A stretch of DNA of 6,048 nucleotides from Streptosporangiaceae bacterium (GTDB taxonomy: Bacteria > Actinomycetota > Actinomycetes > Streptosporangiales > Streptosporangiaceae): NCBI GenBank assembly GCA_030039095.1, contig JASHQP010000070.1, forward strand, positions 1 to 6,048. Reading direction: 5' to 3'. The position numbers were made by a program, and so were the translations under genes. A model generated the notes under the pieces. The model was not told the DNA's origin. It saw only the letters and a list, made by a program, of their open reading frames with translations, and did no database searches. Positions 1 to 5,914 of the stretch are shown piece after piece; the first letter of the stretch is position 1; every line of letters starts with the position of its first letter.

Positions 1-1792
1 CCTCGCTCTCGGTCATCGGCGGCGACCCGACCACGACGACCGCCACGTCGGCGCGGGCCGCCGCCTGCTCCGCCTCGGCCAGCAGCGCGTCGTCGTCGGC
101 AGCTGGCGCGATCCCCAGCCGGACCGCCAGCGGACCCTCGCCGTCGGCGGCCGGCCGGAACTCGAGCCGGATCTCGGCCTGCTGCCCCTCCTCGAACGCC
201 GCCGTGGCCCGGATTTCGCCGGGGCGGGCCATGGCCTCGACCGGGTCATCGGGAACCGCTGTCGCGCCGTCGGCCACCACGGTGCCGTCCACCGTCAGCG
301 TGAGCCGCCCGATCCCGGCCGCGCCCAGCAGGTGCGGCCCGGTGCTGTCCGCCCGGAACGAGGTGATCAGCGCGATGCTGCCGGGCATGCCCCAGCCGAT
401 GCCGGGAGGAACCTGGTCCCACCAGGCCAGTGCCGTCGAGGTGCGGTGCTCGGCGGCCAGCAGGCCGCCGTCGCGATCGCGGTACTCGACTCGCAGGCCC
501 GGTTCGCCGGTGGCGGGGTCGCGCAGCGACCCGGCGTCCGGTTCCGGCACCACCACCCAGGTCTGGCAGCCCGGGGTGGCGGTGACCTCAGCCTGCCCGG
601 CGAGCGCCGCGCGGATCGCCGCGGCCGGGGTGGACACGGTGGCCGGCATCACGACCGCGCTGCCGCCGCCGTGGATCGCCGGCCGGATCGCGTTCGGCCC
701 GATGACCGCCACGCGCTCCACCCGCGCCGCATCGATCGGCAGCGCCGCGTCTTCCTCGTTCCGCAACAGCACGAACGACGCCGCCGCCGCCCGCCGCAGC
801 AGCGTCGGATCGACAGGAGACGGCACGGGATCGGGCGCGGCGGCGGAGCCGGCGCCGGGAGGCAGCACCGCGCCGACGCGGCTGGCCAGCCGGAGCAGGC
901 GGATCACCTTGTCGTCGAGTACGCCGGCGGCGACCGAGCCGTCGGCCACCGCCGCGGCCAGCTGCCCGCCCCACGGCCCGTCGGGGCCCGGCATCGCCAG
1001 GTCGAGCGCTGCCAGAGCGGTGCCGGCCGTGCTGCGCGCCGCGTGCCAGTCGGAGGTGACCACGCCGTCGAAGCCCCACTCGTCCTTGAGCAGGTCCCGC
1101 AGCAGCCGTCCGTGCTCGGTCATCGGTATCCCGTTGACCTGGTTGTAGGCGGCCATCACCAGCGCCACCCCGGCCTCGCGGACGCACGCCTCGAACGGGG
1201 CCAGGTACAGCTCGCGCAGCACCGGCTCGGCGATCCGGGCGTCGTAGGTCCAGCGCTCGGTCTCCGAGTCGTTGCCGACGAAGTGCTTGGCGGTCGCGGC
1301 GACTCCGGCGCCCTGCACGCCGCGGACGAACGCGACAGCCAGTACGGCGGTCAGCACCGGGTCCTCGGCGAAGCACTCGAATCCGCGGCCGCCGAGCGGC
1401 GTGCGCATGAGGTTGATCGTGGGCGCGAGCAGCACGTCGACGCCCTTGCCCCGCGCCTCCGCGCCGAGAGCCGCTGCCAGCTCGCGGACCAGTCCGGGAT
1501 CCCAGGTGGCCCCCAGCGCGGACGGGCAGGGCAGGCTGGACGACGGCTGCCTCTCGTCGAGGACCACGCCCCTGACCCCGGCCGGGCCGTCCGACATGAT
1601 CATCGGCCGGAGCCCGAGCGCCTCGGCGCCCTGCGTGCGCCAGGCGTCGGCGCCGGTCAGCAGCAGCGCCTTCTCGTCCACGGTGAGACCGGGCAGGAGC
1701 TGTTCGGTGCTTTCGGGCGGCTGGGCCCCCGCCCAGCCGGAGGCGGGAAGCCCCCGGCCGGGCGGGGTCCGCCCCGCGTAGTTAGTTGTCAT
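1..1792 (-). CDS. Glycoside hydrolase family 3 beta-glucosidase with PA14-like insert (3' end cut by window edge)
   Basis: Retaining glycosidase expected to remove terminal beta-linked glucose (or a related sugar) from oligosaccharides or glycosides. The frame is open for 597 codons from an ATG at 1792-1790 to the left edge, and I re-translated it at many points without finding a frameshift. The N-terminal barrel carries SDGPAGVRG (D68), a PLGGRGFE-type segment, KHFVGND (169-175) and SDWHA with the predicted nucleophile D248. The second domain starts near FVLLRN (340), with IGPN (to 367) and GGGSA (375-379). Residues about 430-565 look like the PA14 domain that interrupts many bacterial GH3 enzymes. 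The window ends in VVVVG...TESE, close to the family's ESEGxDR-type motif, so roughly 200 or more C-terminal residues are probably missing. There is no signal peptide, so it is probably cytoplasmic. It starts 9 bases after the binding-protein stop. No Shine-Dalgarno sequence is evident, so translational coupling is likely. Family is certain; substrate is not. Confidence 0.93.
   Translation of the reverse strand, partial: MTTNYAGRTPPGRGLPASGWAGAQPPESTEQLLPGLTVDEKALLLTGADAWRTQGAEALGLRPMIMSDGPAGVRGVVLDERQPSSSLPCPSALGATWDPGLVRELAAALGAEARGKGVDVLLAPTINLMRTPLGGRGFECFAEDPVLTAVLAVAFVRGVQGAGVAATAKHFVGNDSETERWTYDARIAEPVLRELYLAPFEACVREAGVALVMAAYNQVNGIPMTEHGRLLRDLLKDEWGFDGVVTSDWHAARSTAGTALAALDLAMPGPDGPWGGQLAAAVADGSVAAGVLDDKVIRLLRLASRVGAVLPPGAGSAAAPDPVPSPVDPTLLRRAAAASFVLLRNEEDAALPIDAARVERVAVIGPNAIRPAIHGGGSAVVMPATVSTPAAAIRAALAGQAEVTATPGCQTWVVVPEPDAGSLRDPATGEPGLRVEYRDRDGGLLAAEHRTSTALAWWDQVPPGIGWGMPGSIALITSFRADSTGPHLLGAAGIGRLTLTVDGTVVADGATAVPDDPVEAMARPGEIRATAAFEEGQQAEIRLEFRPAADGEGPLAVRLGIAPAADDDALLAEAEQAAARADVAVVVVGSPPMTESE
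1718..1739 (-). repeat. Perfect 9-bp inverted repeat in codons 18-25 of the GH3 gene
   Basis: CGGCTGGGC (1718-1726) and GCCCAGCCG (1731-1739) are exact reverse complements around a CCCC loop (GGGG on the mRNA). It is the longest perfect stem I found in the window. It lies in the variable, Pro/Gly-rich N-terminus before the catalytic domain, where protein sequence is weakly constrained. Confidence 0.6.
1762..1777 (-). repeat. Inverted repeat in codons 6-11 of the GH3 gene
   Basis: GCGGGG (1762-1767) and CCCCGC (1772-1777) pair around a 4-base loop. In the mRNA this hairpin begins 13 bases after the end of the start codon, where structure can slow initiation or early elongation. It is all G/C. 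Confidence 0.45.
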
Positions 1793-1801
1793 CGCGGCTG
1801 T

Positions 1802-3505
1802 TCAGGAGACCGGCTCGAGGTGCAGGACGGTCTCCTCGAGGTACGGCGAGTTTGTCGAGGGGTTCATGAACGGGTTGCTCGCCGACGGCCAGCCGGTGTA
1901 GTCCCTGGTCGAGTACTCCCACCAGGCCGCGCCGTACAGCAGCGGGGCGACCGGCACCTGGGTGGTCATGATGTTCTCCAGGCTGTTGATCGCTGCCTTC
2001 TGCACGGACGAGCTGTTGCTGCCCGCGAACTCGGCCAGGGCCGACTGAGTGGCAGCGTTGTTCCACCGCCCGATGTTGGTCGCGGCCGGCTTGCCGACCG
2101 GAGCTGTCAGGCTCGCGTCCAGGTTGCCCTCGTAGATCTGGTAGGGCGTCGGGCCCTGGTTGCTCCAGTGGATTGCGGTGTCGAAGTTGCCGTCGGTGAC
2201 GTCACCCTGCCAGACGGTGGGGTTACCGATGCCGTCGACGGTGACGTTCATGCCGAGCGCGTTGAGCTGCTTCGCGATGTCCTGCGCGTCGAGGTAGTAG
2301 TCGCTGTAGGGGATGGGATCGGAGATCGAGAAGCTGATCTTCTGGCCGTTCTTCGTCCACTTGCCGCCGACCATGCTCCAGCCGTCGGCCTCGAGAATAG
2401 ATGTCACCTTTGCCGAATCGCCCGCGGCAGGGAGGTTGTTGGCCAGTGACGGCTCCAGCCAGCTGCTGTCTCGGGGCAGCAGCAGCCCGCTGGTCGAGGT
2501 TTCAGGCAGCTCGTAGCCGGTCTCGCCCTGGGCGGAAAGCTGCTGCCGATCGATGCCGTAGCTGATCGCCTGCCGGACCGCCGGGTCGTTCAGTGGCGCC
2601 TTGGTCACGTTGAAGAACAGCGACACCACGTTGTTGGCGGTCAGGTAGGGAGCGCTGGAGGACCAGGTGTGGTTGTCGGGGTTCTTGGCCAGGTAGACCC
2701 CCTGTACGTTCGCGATGTCGTTGCCCGCGAGGTCGATCTGGCCGGACGCCAGGGGGTTGACGATGTTGAAGTTCGCGCTGTAGGAGGGGTAGGAGATCTC
2801 GGGCACGTGCACCGCGCTCTTGTCCCAGTAGTACGGGTTCTCCTTGAGCGTGAAGCCCTGCGGCGAGAACTTGTCGAGCATGTAGGGGCCGGTGCCAACC
2901 GGGTTCGTGTCGGCGAACGTGACCGGATTCACCTTGGACCAGATGTGCTCCGGCACTATGTAGGTCTGGCCGATCAGGAACAGGTTGGAGTACTCGGGCG
3001 CGCTGAAGTTCAGCACCGCGGTCGTCGCGTTGGGCGCCGTGGCGCTGACCGGGTCCGGGGTGCCGTTGGTGTCCAGGCCCGGGTGGGTCCGGATCATGTT
3101 GAAGGTGAACGCAACGTCGCTAGCACTGAACGGCTTGCCGTCGTTCCACTTCACGCCCGATCGGGTGGTGATGGTCAGCGTCCTCCCGCCGTTCGACCAG
3201 CTGTACGCCGTTCCGAGGATCTTGTAAGGAGCCTCACTCGGGTTCAGGATGTTCCAGATGAACAGCGGTTCGTTGTAAAGGCCTTCGGCGGTCACCCCGC
3301 CCGGCCCTCCGGTAGAGGTCGCCGAGTATGGGTTGAAGGTATCCGTCATCGGCGACAGCGGGGTGTCGTCGATCACCAGTGGCTTGCCCGTGGCCGACGA
3401 CGAGTTGTTGCCCGTGCTCGAGCCCGAGCCCGAGCTGCTGCAGGCCGCCATCGCGAGACTCAGGATCGCTCCCGCGGCCAGGCTCTTTATGACTGCATGT
3501 CTCAT
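1802..3505 (-). CDS. ABC transporter family 5 solute-binding lipoprotein (peptide/nickel/oligosaccharide class)
   Basis: Membrane-anchored extracellular receptor that delivers ligand to an Opp/Dpp-type importer; 567 residues, a normal family length. The N-terminus is a lipoprotein signal: R2, H3 and K7, a hydrophobic stretch, then LAMAAC with C22 as the predicted lipidated residue, followed by a Ser/Gly/Asn linker to about residue 40. Family 5 marks are TDTFNPY (54-60), GVKWNDGKPFSASDVAFTF (117-135), PVGTGPYML (202-210), NPYYWDK (223-229) and LNDPAVRQAISYGIDR (305-320). The C-terminal part is rich in aromatics (WQGD, IHWSNQGPTPY, WWEYSTRDYTGWPS, 528-541), which resembles my recollection of sugar-binding members of the family. 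The start is fixed by GGAG 8 bases upstream and by the signal sequence. It follows the ATPases, whereas this gene often comes first in such operons. Base composition is visibly less GC-rich than in the ATPase genes. Class is certain; ligand is open. Confidence 0.95.
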   Translation of the reverse strand: MRHAVIKSLAAGAILSLAMAACSSSGSGSSTGNNSSSATGKPLVIDDTPLSPMTDTFNPYSATSTGGPGGVTAEGLYNEPLFIWNILNPSEAPYKILGTAYSWSNGGRTLTITTRSGVKWNDGKPFSASDVAFTFNMIRTHPGLDTNGTPDPVSATAPNATTAVLNFSAPEYSNLFLIGQTYIVPEHIWSKVNPVTFADTNPVGTGPYMLDKFSPQGFTLKENPYYWDKSAVHVPEISYPSYSANFNIVNPLASGQIDLAGNDIANVQGVYLAKNPDNHTWSSSAPYLTANNVVSLFFNVTKAPLNDPAVRQAISYGIDRQQLSAQGETGYELPETSTSGLLLPRDSSWLEPSLANNLPAAGDSAKVTSILEADGWSMVGGKWTKNGQKISFSISDPIPYSDYYLDAQDIAKQLNALGMNVTVDGIGNPTVWQGDVTDGNFDTAIHWSNQGPTPYQIYEGNLDASLTAPVGKPAATNIGRWNNAATQSALAEFAGSNSSSVQKAAINSLENIMTTQVPVAPLLYGAAWWEYSTRDYTGWPSASNPFMNPSTNSPYLEETVLHLEPVS

Positions 3506-3513
3506 TGCCTAAA

Positions 3514-3517
3514 CTCC
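3514..3517 (-). promoter_or_regulatory. Ribosome binding site of the solute-binding protein gene
   Basis: GGAG on the minus strand lies 8 bases before ATG 3505-3503. The start it selects gives a complete lipoprotein signal peptide. A perfect 7-bp hairpin ends 9 bases upstream of this site. Confidence 0.75.
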
Positions 3518-3526
3518 GTTGTGCCC

Positions 3527-3545
3527 GGCCGGCATGTCGCCGGCC
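3527..3545 (-). repeat. Perfect inverted repeat (7-bp stem, 5-base loop) in the leader of the binding-protein gene
   Basis: GGCCGGC (3527-3533) and GCCGGCC (3539-3545) are exact reverse complements around a 5-base loop. On the minus-strand transcript the stem ends 9 bases before the GGAG of the binding-protein gene. It could stabilise the mRNA 5' end, be an operator, or be a GC-rich hairpin of no function. No T-run follows it, so a standard terminator is unlikely. Confidence 0.6.
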
Positions 3546-3586
3546 TGTTGTGAACGACCGTGTCGGGGTCTGTTATCAGTCGGGCG

Positions 3587-3605
3587 GCGCCGGCCGGCCG
3601 GGCGC
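3587..3605 (-). repeat. GC-rich palindromic block in the spacer, possible weak terminator or processing hairpin
   Basis: GCGCC (3587-3591) pairs with GGCGC (3601-3605), and the central GGCCGGCC (3592-3599) is self-complementary, so several alternative foldings exist. On the minus strand it lies about 70 bases after the stop of the OppF-type gene. There is no T-run downstream. A terminator or an RNA end-protecting hairpin is possible, but the pattern also fits chance in GC-rich DNA. Confidence 0.35.
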
Positions 3606-3651
3606 TCCGCCAGTGCCTGCCCGCGTCTAGTGCTGTTGCGCTGGAAGCTCG

Positions 3652-3668
3652 CGTAGATGTCCGCTACG
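3652..3668. repeat. Small dyad just after the OppF-type gene stop
   Basis: CGTAG (3652-3656) and CTACG (3664-3668) are exact reverse complements around 7 bases, and the next flanking pair could form a G-U wobble. The arms are short, so it may be chance. Its place directly after the stop codon (3677-3675) makes it a candidate operator or short 3' hairpin. Confidence 0.3.
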
Positions 3669-3674
3669 TCCGTG

Positions 3675-4862
3675 TCAATGCGTCTCCTCTCCCGGGCGGG
3701 GTGCCTGAACGGGGGCCTGACTGGTCTTCTGGCCCGCGATCGGGACGGCCTGCGCGGCGTCCAGGTCGCCGGCGTGCAGCCAGCAGGCACTCCGGTGGCC
3801 GTCGGCCACGTCGAATGCGGGCGGCGCGGCCTCGGCGCAGATCGCCATCGCGTGCGGGCAGCGCGGGTGGAACCGGCAGCCCGGCGGTGGCGTCACCAGG
3901 CTCGGCGGGGCGCCGCGGCTGCCGAGTGCGGGCCGCCCGGTCTGCCCGGCGCGTTCCGGGTCGGGCGCCGCGCTGAGCAGCAGCTGGGTGTACGGGTGCT
4001 CGGGCCGGTCGGTGACCACCTCGGCGGGGCCGGACTCGACCACCTGGCCGGCGTACATCACCGCGATCGTGTCGGCGAGATACCGGGCCGAGGCGATGTC
4101 GTGGGTGATGTAGAGGATCGCCAGCCGCTCGGTGTCGCGCAGGTCGCCGAGCAGGTTCAGGACCCCGAGCCGGATCGAGACGTCCAGCATCGAGACCGGC
4201 TCGTCGGCCAGCAGCACCCGCGGCCGTACCGCGAGCGCCCTGGCGATGGCGACCCGCTGCCGCTGACCACCGGACAGCTCGTGCGGGTACTTGTTGATGA
4301 ACTGGTCGGCGGGCGTCAGCGCGACCCGCTCCAGCAGCCCGGTGATGGTCTCGTCGATGCTGGCACCAGGCTCGGCGAGACCGTGCACCTGCAGCGGCCT
4401 GGCCAGGTGGTACCGCACGTCGTGCACGGGATTGAGGGATGCGAACGGGTCCTGCAGCACGAGCTGCACCTGGCGCGCGTAGGCCCTCCGGCCGCGCCCG
4501 CCGGGCGGCACCGGGCTGCCGTCGAGGAGCAGCGTGCCCGAGGTGGGCCTGACCAGCCGGGCGAGCAGCCTCGCCAGCGTCGACTTGCCCGATCCGCTCT
4601 CGCCCACCACCGCGGTGACCCGTGCCGCGGCGAGCGTGAGCGAGACGTCCTCGACCGCGTGCACAACCGCGCCGGGGCGCCCGGCCCGGGCAGGCCGCCA
4701 CAGGCTGCCGCTCTGCGCCCGCGCGCGGAACCCCCGCGCGCCGCCAGCCCCGCTTGCCCTACCTGTCCCACCGTGGACGGCGAAGTGCTTGGTCAGGCCC
4801 CGTGCTTCCAGCGGCGGAGCCGATGTCGTGGGCGGCTGCGAGATGTTCTGGATCTGCGTCAT
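3675..4862 (-). CDS. OppF/DppF-type ABC transporter ATP-binding protein
   Basis: Cytoplasmic nucleotide-binding subunit that powers import by an oligopeptide/dipeptide-class ABC transporter, normally paired with an OppD/DppD partner. From ATG 4862 it has 395 residues: Walker A GESGSGKS (87-94), Q-loop Q137 (LQDPF), signature LSGGQRQR (196-203), Walker B LLADE (D220, E221) and H-loop H254 (YITHD). The C-terminal oligopeptide-transporter extension has CRFHPRC (329-335), with further cysteines at 342 and 360. The frame is open up to 5045, but ATG 4862 is preferred: it overlaps the previous stop as ATGA, has GGGAG 6 bases upstream, and begins just before the usual N-terminal strand. Oddity: residues about 31-66, between the first strand (LTKHF) and VHAVEDVS, form a Gly/Ala/Arg-rich insert that is longer than usual. 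All catalytic motifs are intact. Substrate specificity cannot be read from an ATPase. Confidence 0.95.
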   Translation of the reverse strand: MTQIQNISQPPTTSAPPLEARGLTKHFAVHGGTGRASGAGGARGFRARAQSGSLWRPARAGRPGAVVHAVEDVSLTLAAARVTAVVGESGSGKSTLARLLARLVRPTSGTLLLDGSPVPPGGRGRRAYARQVQLVLQDPFASLNPVHDVRYHLARPLQVHGLAEPGASIDETITGLLERVALTPADQFINKYPHELSGGQRQRVAIARALAVRPRVLLADEPVSMLDVSIRLGVLNLLGDLRDTERLAILYITHDIASARYLADTIAVMYAGQVVESGPAEVVTDRPEHPYTQLLLSAAPDPERAGQTGRPALGSRGAPPSLVTPPPGCRFHPRCPHAMAICAEAAPPAFDVADGHRSACWLHAGDLDAAQAVPIAGQKTSQAPVQAPRPGEETH

Positions 4863-5914
4863 GGCTGGCTCCCGGCCAGGCTCGGCGCCGAGAGTTCCGG
4901 CGGTGCGGCCGTCGATCCGTCGTGCAGCCAGCAAGCGGCGGCACGTTGCGGCCCCGCGGCGTCGCTCTCGGCCAGCGGCAGCAGTTGCGGTGCCTGGGTG
5001 AGGCAGCGGTCCATCGCGTAGCCGCAGCGCGGGTGGAACACGCACCCGGACGGCAGCTGCCGCAGGTCCGGCGGTGATCCCGGGATGCCGGTCAGGTGCT
5101 GCCGCGGCCCGTGCAGCGCCGGGAACGAGCTGAGCAGCCCGAGGCTGTACGGATGCCGGGGGGCGCGCAGCAGCGCGCCCGCGCCCGCGCGCTCGACCAG
5201 CCGGCCCGCGTACATCACCGCGATCGAGTCCGCGATCTCGACCAGCAGCGACAGGTCGTGGGTGATGAACAGCACCGCGAAGTCGAGCCGTTCGCGCAGC
5301 GCCGTCAGCTCCTCGAGGATCTCGCGCTGGGTCACCACGTCGAGCGCGGTGGTGGGCTCGTCCATGATCACTATCTGCGGCTCGAGCGCCAGCGCCATGG
5401 CGATCATGACCCGCTGCCGCATGCCGCCGGACAGCTCGTGCTGGTAGCTGCCGAGCCGGTCGGCCGTGATACCGACCATCGCCAGCAGTTGCGCCGCACG
5501 GGCCCGGCGCTCGGCCTTGCCCATGGCCGGCCTGTGCGCCCGCAGCACGTCGGTGAGCTGCGATCCGATCGACAGCACCGGGTTGAGCGCGTTCATCGCG
5601 CTCTGCATGACCACGGAGATCTGGGACCAGCGCAGCACCCGAAGGTCCCCCTCACCGGCGGCCAGCAGGTCCACCGCCTGGCCGGGCTCCCGGTGATAGC
5701 TCACGCTGCCGCCGGTGATCATGCCGGGTGCCCGGAGCAGCCGCGTGACCGCGTAGGCGAGGGTGGACTTGCCGCTGCCGCTCTCCCCGGCCAGGCCGAG
5801 CACCTCGCCGCGGTGCAGCACCAGGTCGGCGTCGACCACGGCGTGCACCGCGCCCGGGCCGGCGCCGTAGTCCACGCACAGCCCGCTGACCTCGAGCAGC
5901 GGTCCGCCGTTCAC
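4859..5914 (-). CDS. OppD/DppD-type ABC transporter ATP-binding protein
   Basis: First ATPase of the pair, expected to bind the cytoplasmic face of the permeases and hydrolyse ATP together with the OppF-type protein encoded next. It has 351 residues, a usual length. Motifs are Walker A GESGSGKS (43-50), Q-loop Q104 (VVMQSAMNALNPV), signature LSGGMRQR (161-168), Walker B IVIMDE (D185, E186) and H-loop H219 (FITHD). GIPGSPPDLRQLPSGC (277-291) and CVFHPRC (291-297) mark the C-terminal oligopeptide-transporter extension, with cysteines at 291, 297, 304 and 328. The Q-loop MQSAMNALNP and signature LSGGMRQR are the OppD-like versions, against LQDPFASLNP and LSGGQRQR in the neighbour. The start is GTG, supported by GGGGAGG 5 bases upstream and by a GTGA overlap with the preceding frame. 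Its stop overlaps the next start as ATGA. Both overlaps indicate translational coupling in one operon. Confidence 0.95.
   Translation of the reverse strand: MNGGPLLEVSGLCVDYGAGPGAVHAVVDADLVLHRGEVLGLAGESGSGKSTLAYAVTRLLRAPGMITGGSVSYHREPGQAVDLLAAGEGDLRVLRWSQISVVMQSAMNALNPVLSIGSQLTDVLRAHRPAMGKAERRARAAQLLAMVGITADRLGSYQHELSGGMRQRVMIAMALALEPQIVIMDEPTTALDVVTQREILEELTALRERLDFAVLFITHDLSLLVEIADSIAVMYAGRLVERAGAGALLRAPRHPYSLGLLSSFPALHGPRQHLTGIPGSPPDLRQLPSGCVFHPRCGYAMDRCLTQAPQLLPLAESDAAGPQRAAACWLHDGSTAAPPELSAPSLAGSQP
4869..4873 (-). promoter_or_regulatory. Ribosome binding site of the OppF-type ATPase gene
   Basis: GGGAG on the minus strand lies 6 bases before ATG 4862-4860, inside the end of the upstream ATPase gene. 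With the ATGA overlap, it favours this start over the longer open frame that reaches back to 5045. Confidence 0.75.

Larger units (their letters stand above)
3506..3674 (-). other. 169-bp spacer between the OppF-type and binding-protein genes, with three inverted repeats
   Basis: This is the only intergenic region of any length in the window. On the minus strand it holds, in order, a small dyad (3652-3668, 5-bp arms), a GC-rich palindromic block (3587-3605), a perfect 7-bp hairpin (3527-3545) and the GGAG ribosome binding site. I found no pair of -35/-10 boxes with acceptable spacing and no T-run after any hairpin. The spacer may carry a promoter of unrecognised type, a partial terminator or processing site, or a leader for separate control of the binding-protein gene. 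It carries no gene that I can support. Confidence 0.6.

Noticed and set aside
588..1376. Minus-strand open frame of 262 codons inside the GH3 region
   Set aside because: It is Arg/Gly-rich and out of frame with the GH3 reading, which carries the catalytic motifs without interruption.
332..2449. Long plus-strand open frame (705 codons) opposite the GH3 and binding-protein genes
   Set aside because: It is antisense to two genes with clear family motifs, spans their junction, has Arg/Gly/Val/Ala-rich low-complexity sequence and no recognisable domain. Such shadows are common in high-GC DNA.
3598..3611. Possible CebR-like operator (TGGGAGCGCTCCCA) in the spacer
   Set aside because: Only the GGAGCGC core matches on the minus strand, and most of the flanking bases of the palindrome do not. 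The match is too weak to call.
3545..3674. Sigma-70-type promoter before the binding-protein gene
   Set aside because: Single boxes such as TTCACA or GATAAC occur, but no -35/-10 pair has suitable spacing.
3657..5021. Plus-strand open frame (454 codons) opposite the two ATPase genes
   Set aside because: It mirrors the codon bias of the minus-strand ATPases, has no recognisable motif, and crosses the junction of two real genes.
4863..5045. N-terminal extension of the OppF-type gene back to 5045
   Set aside because: The extra 61 residues overlap the upstream ATPase's C-terminus, are Arg/Gly/Ala-rich and lack homology to the family. The ATGA overlap and GGGAG favour ATG 4862.
5161..5180. Perfect 8-bp inverted repeat GGGCGCGC/GCGCGCCC inside the OppD-type gene
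   Set aside because: It lies in the middle of a conserved coding sequence made of Ala, Gly and Arg codons. Stems like this arise from codon bias, and nothing suggests a function.
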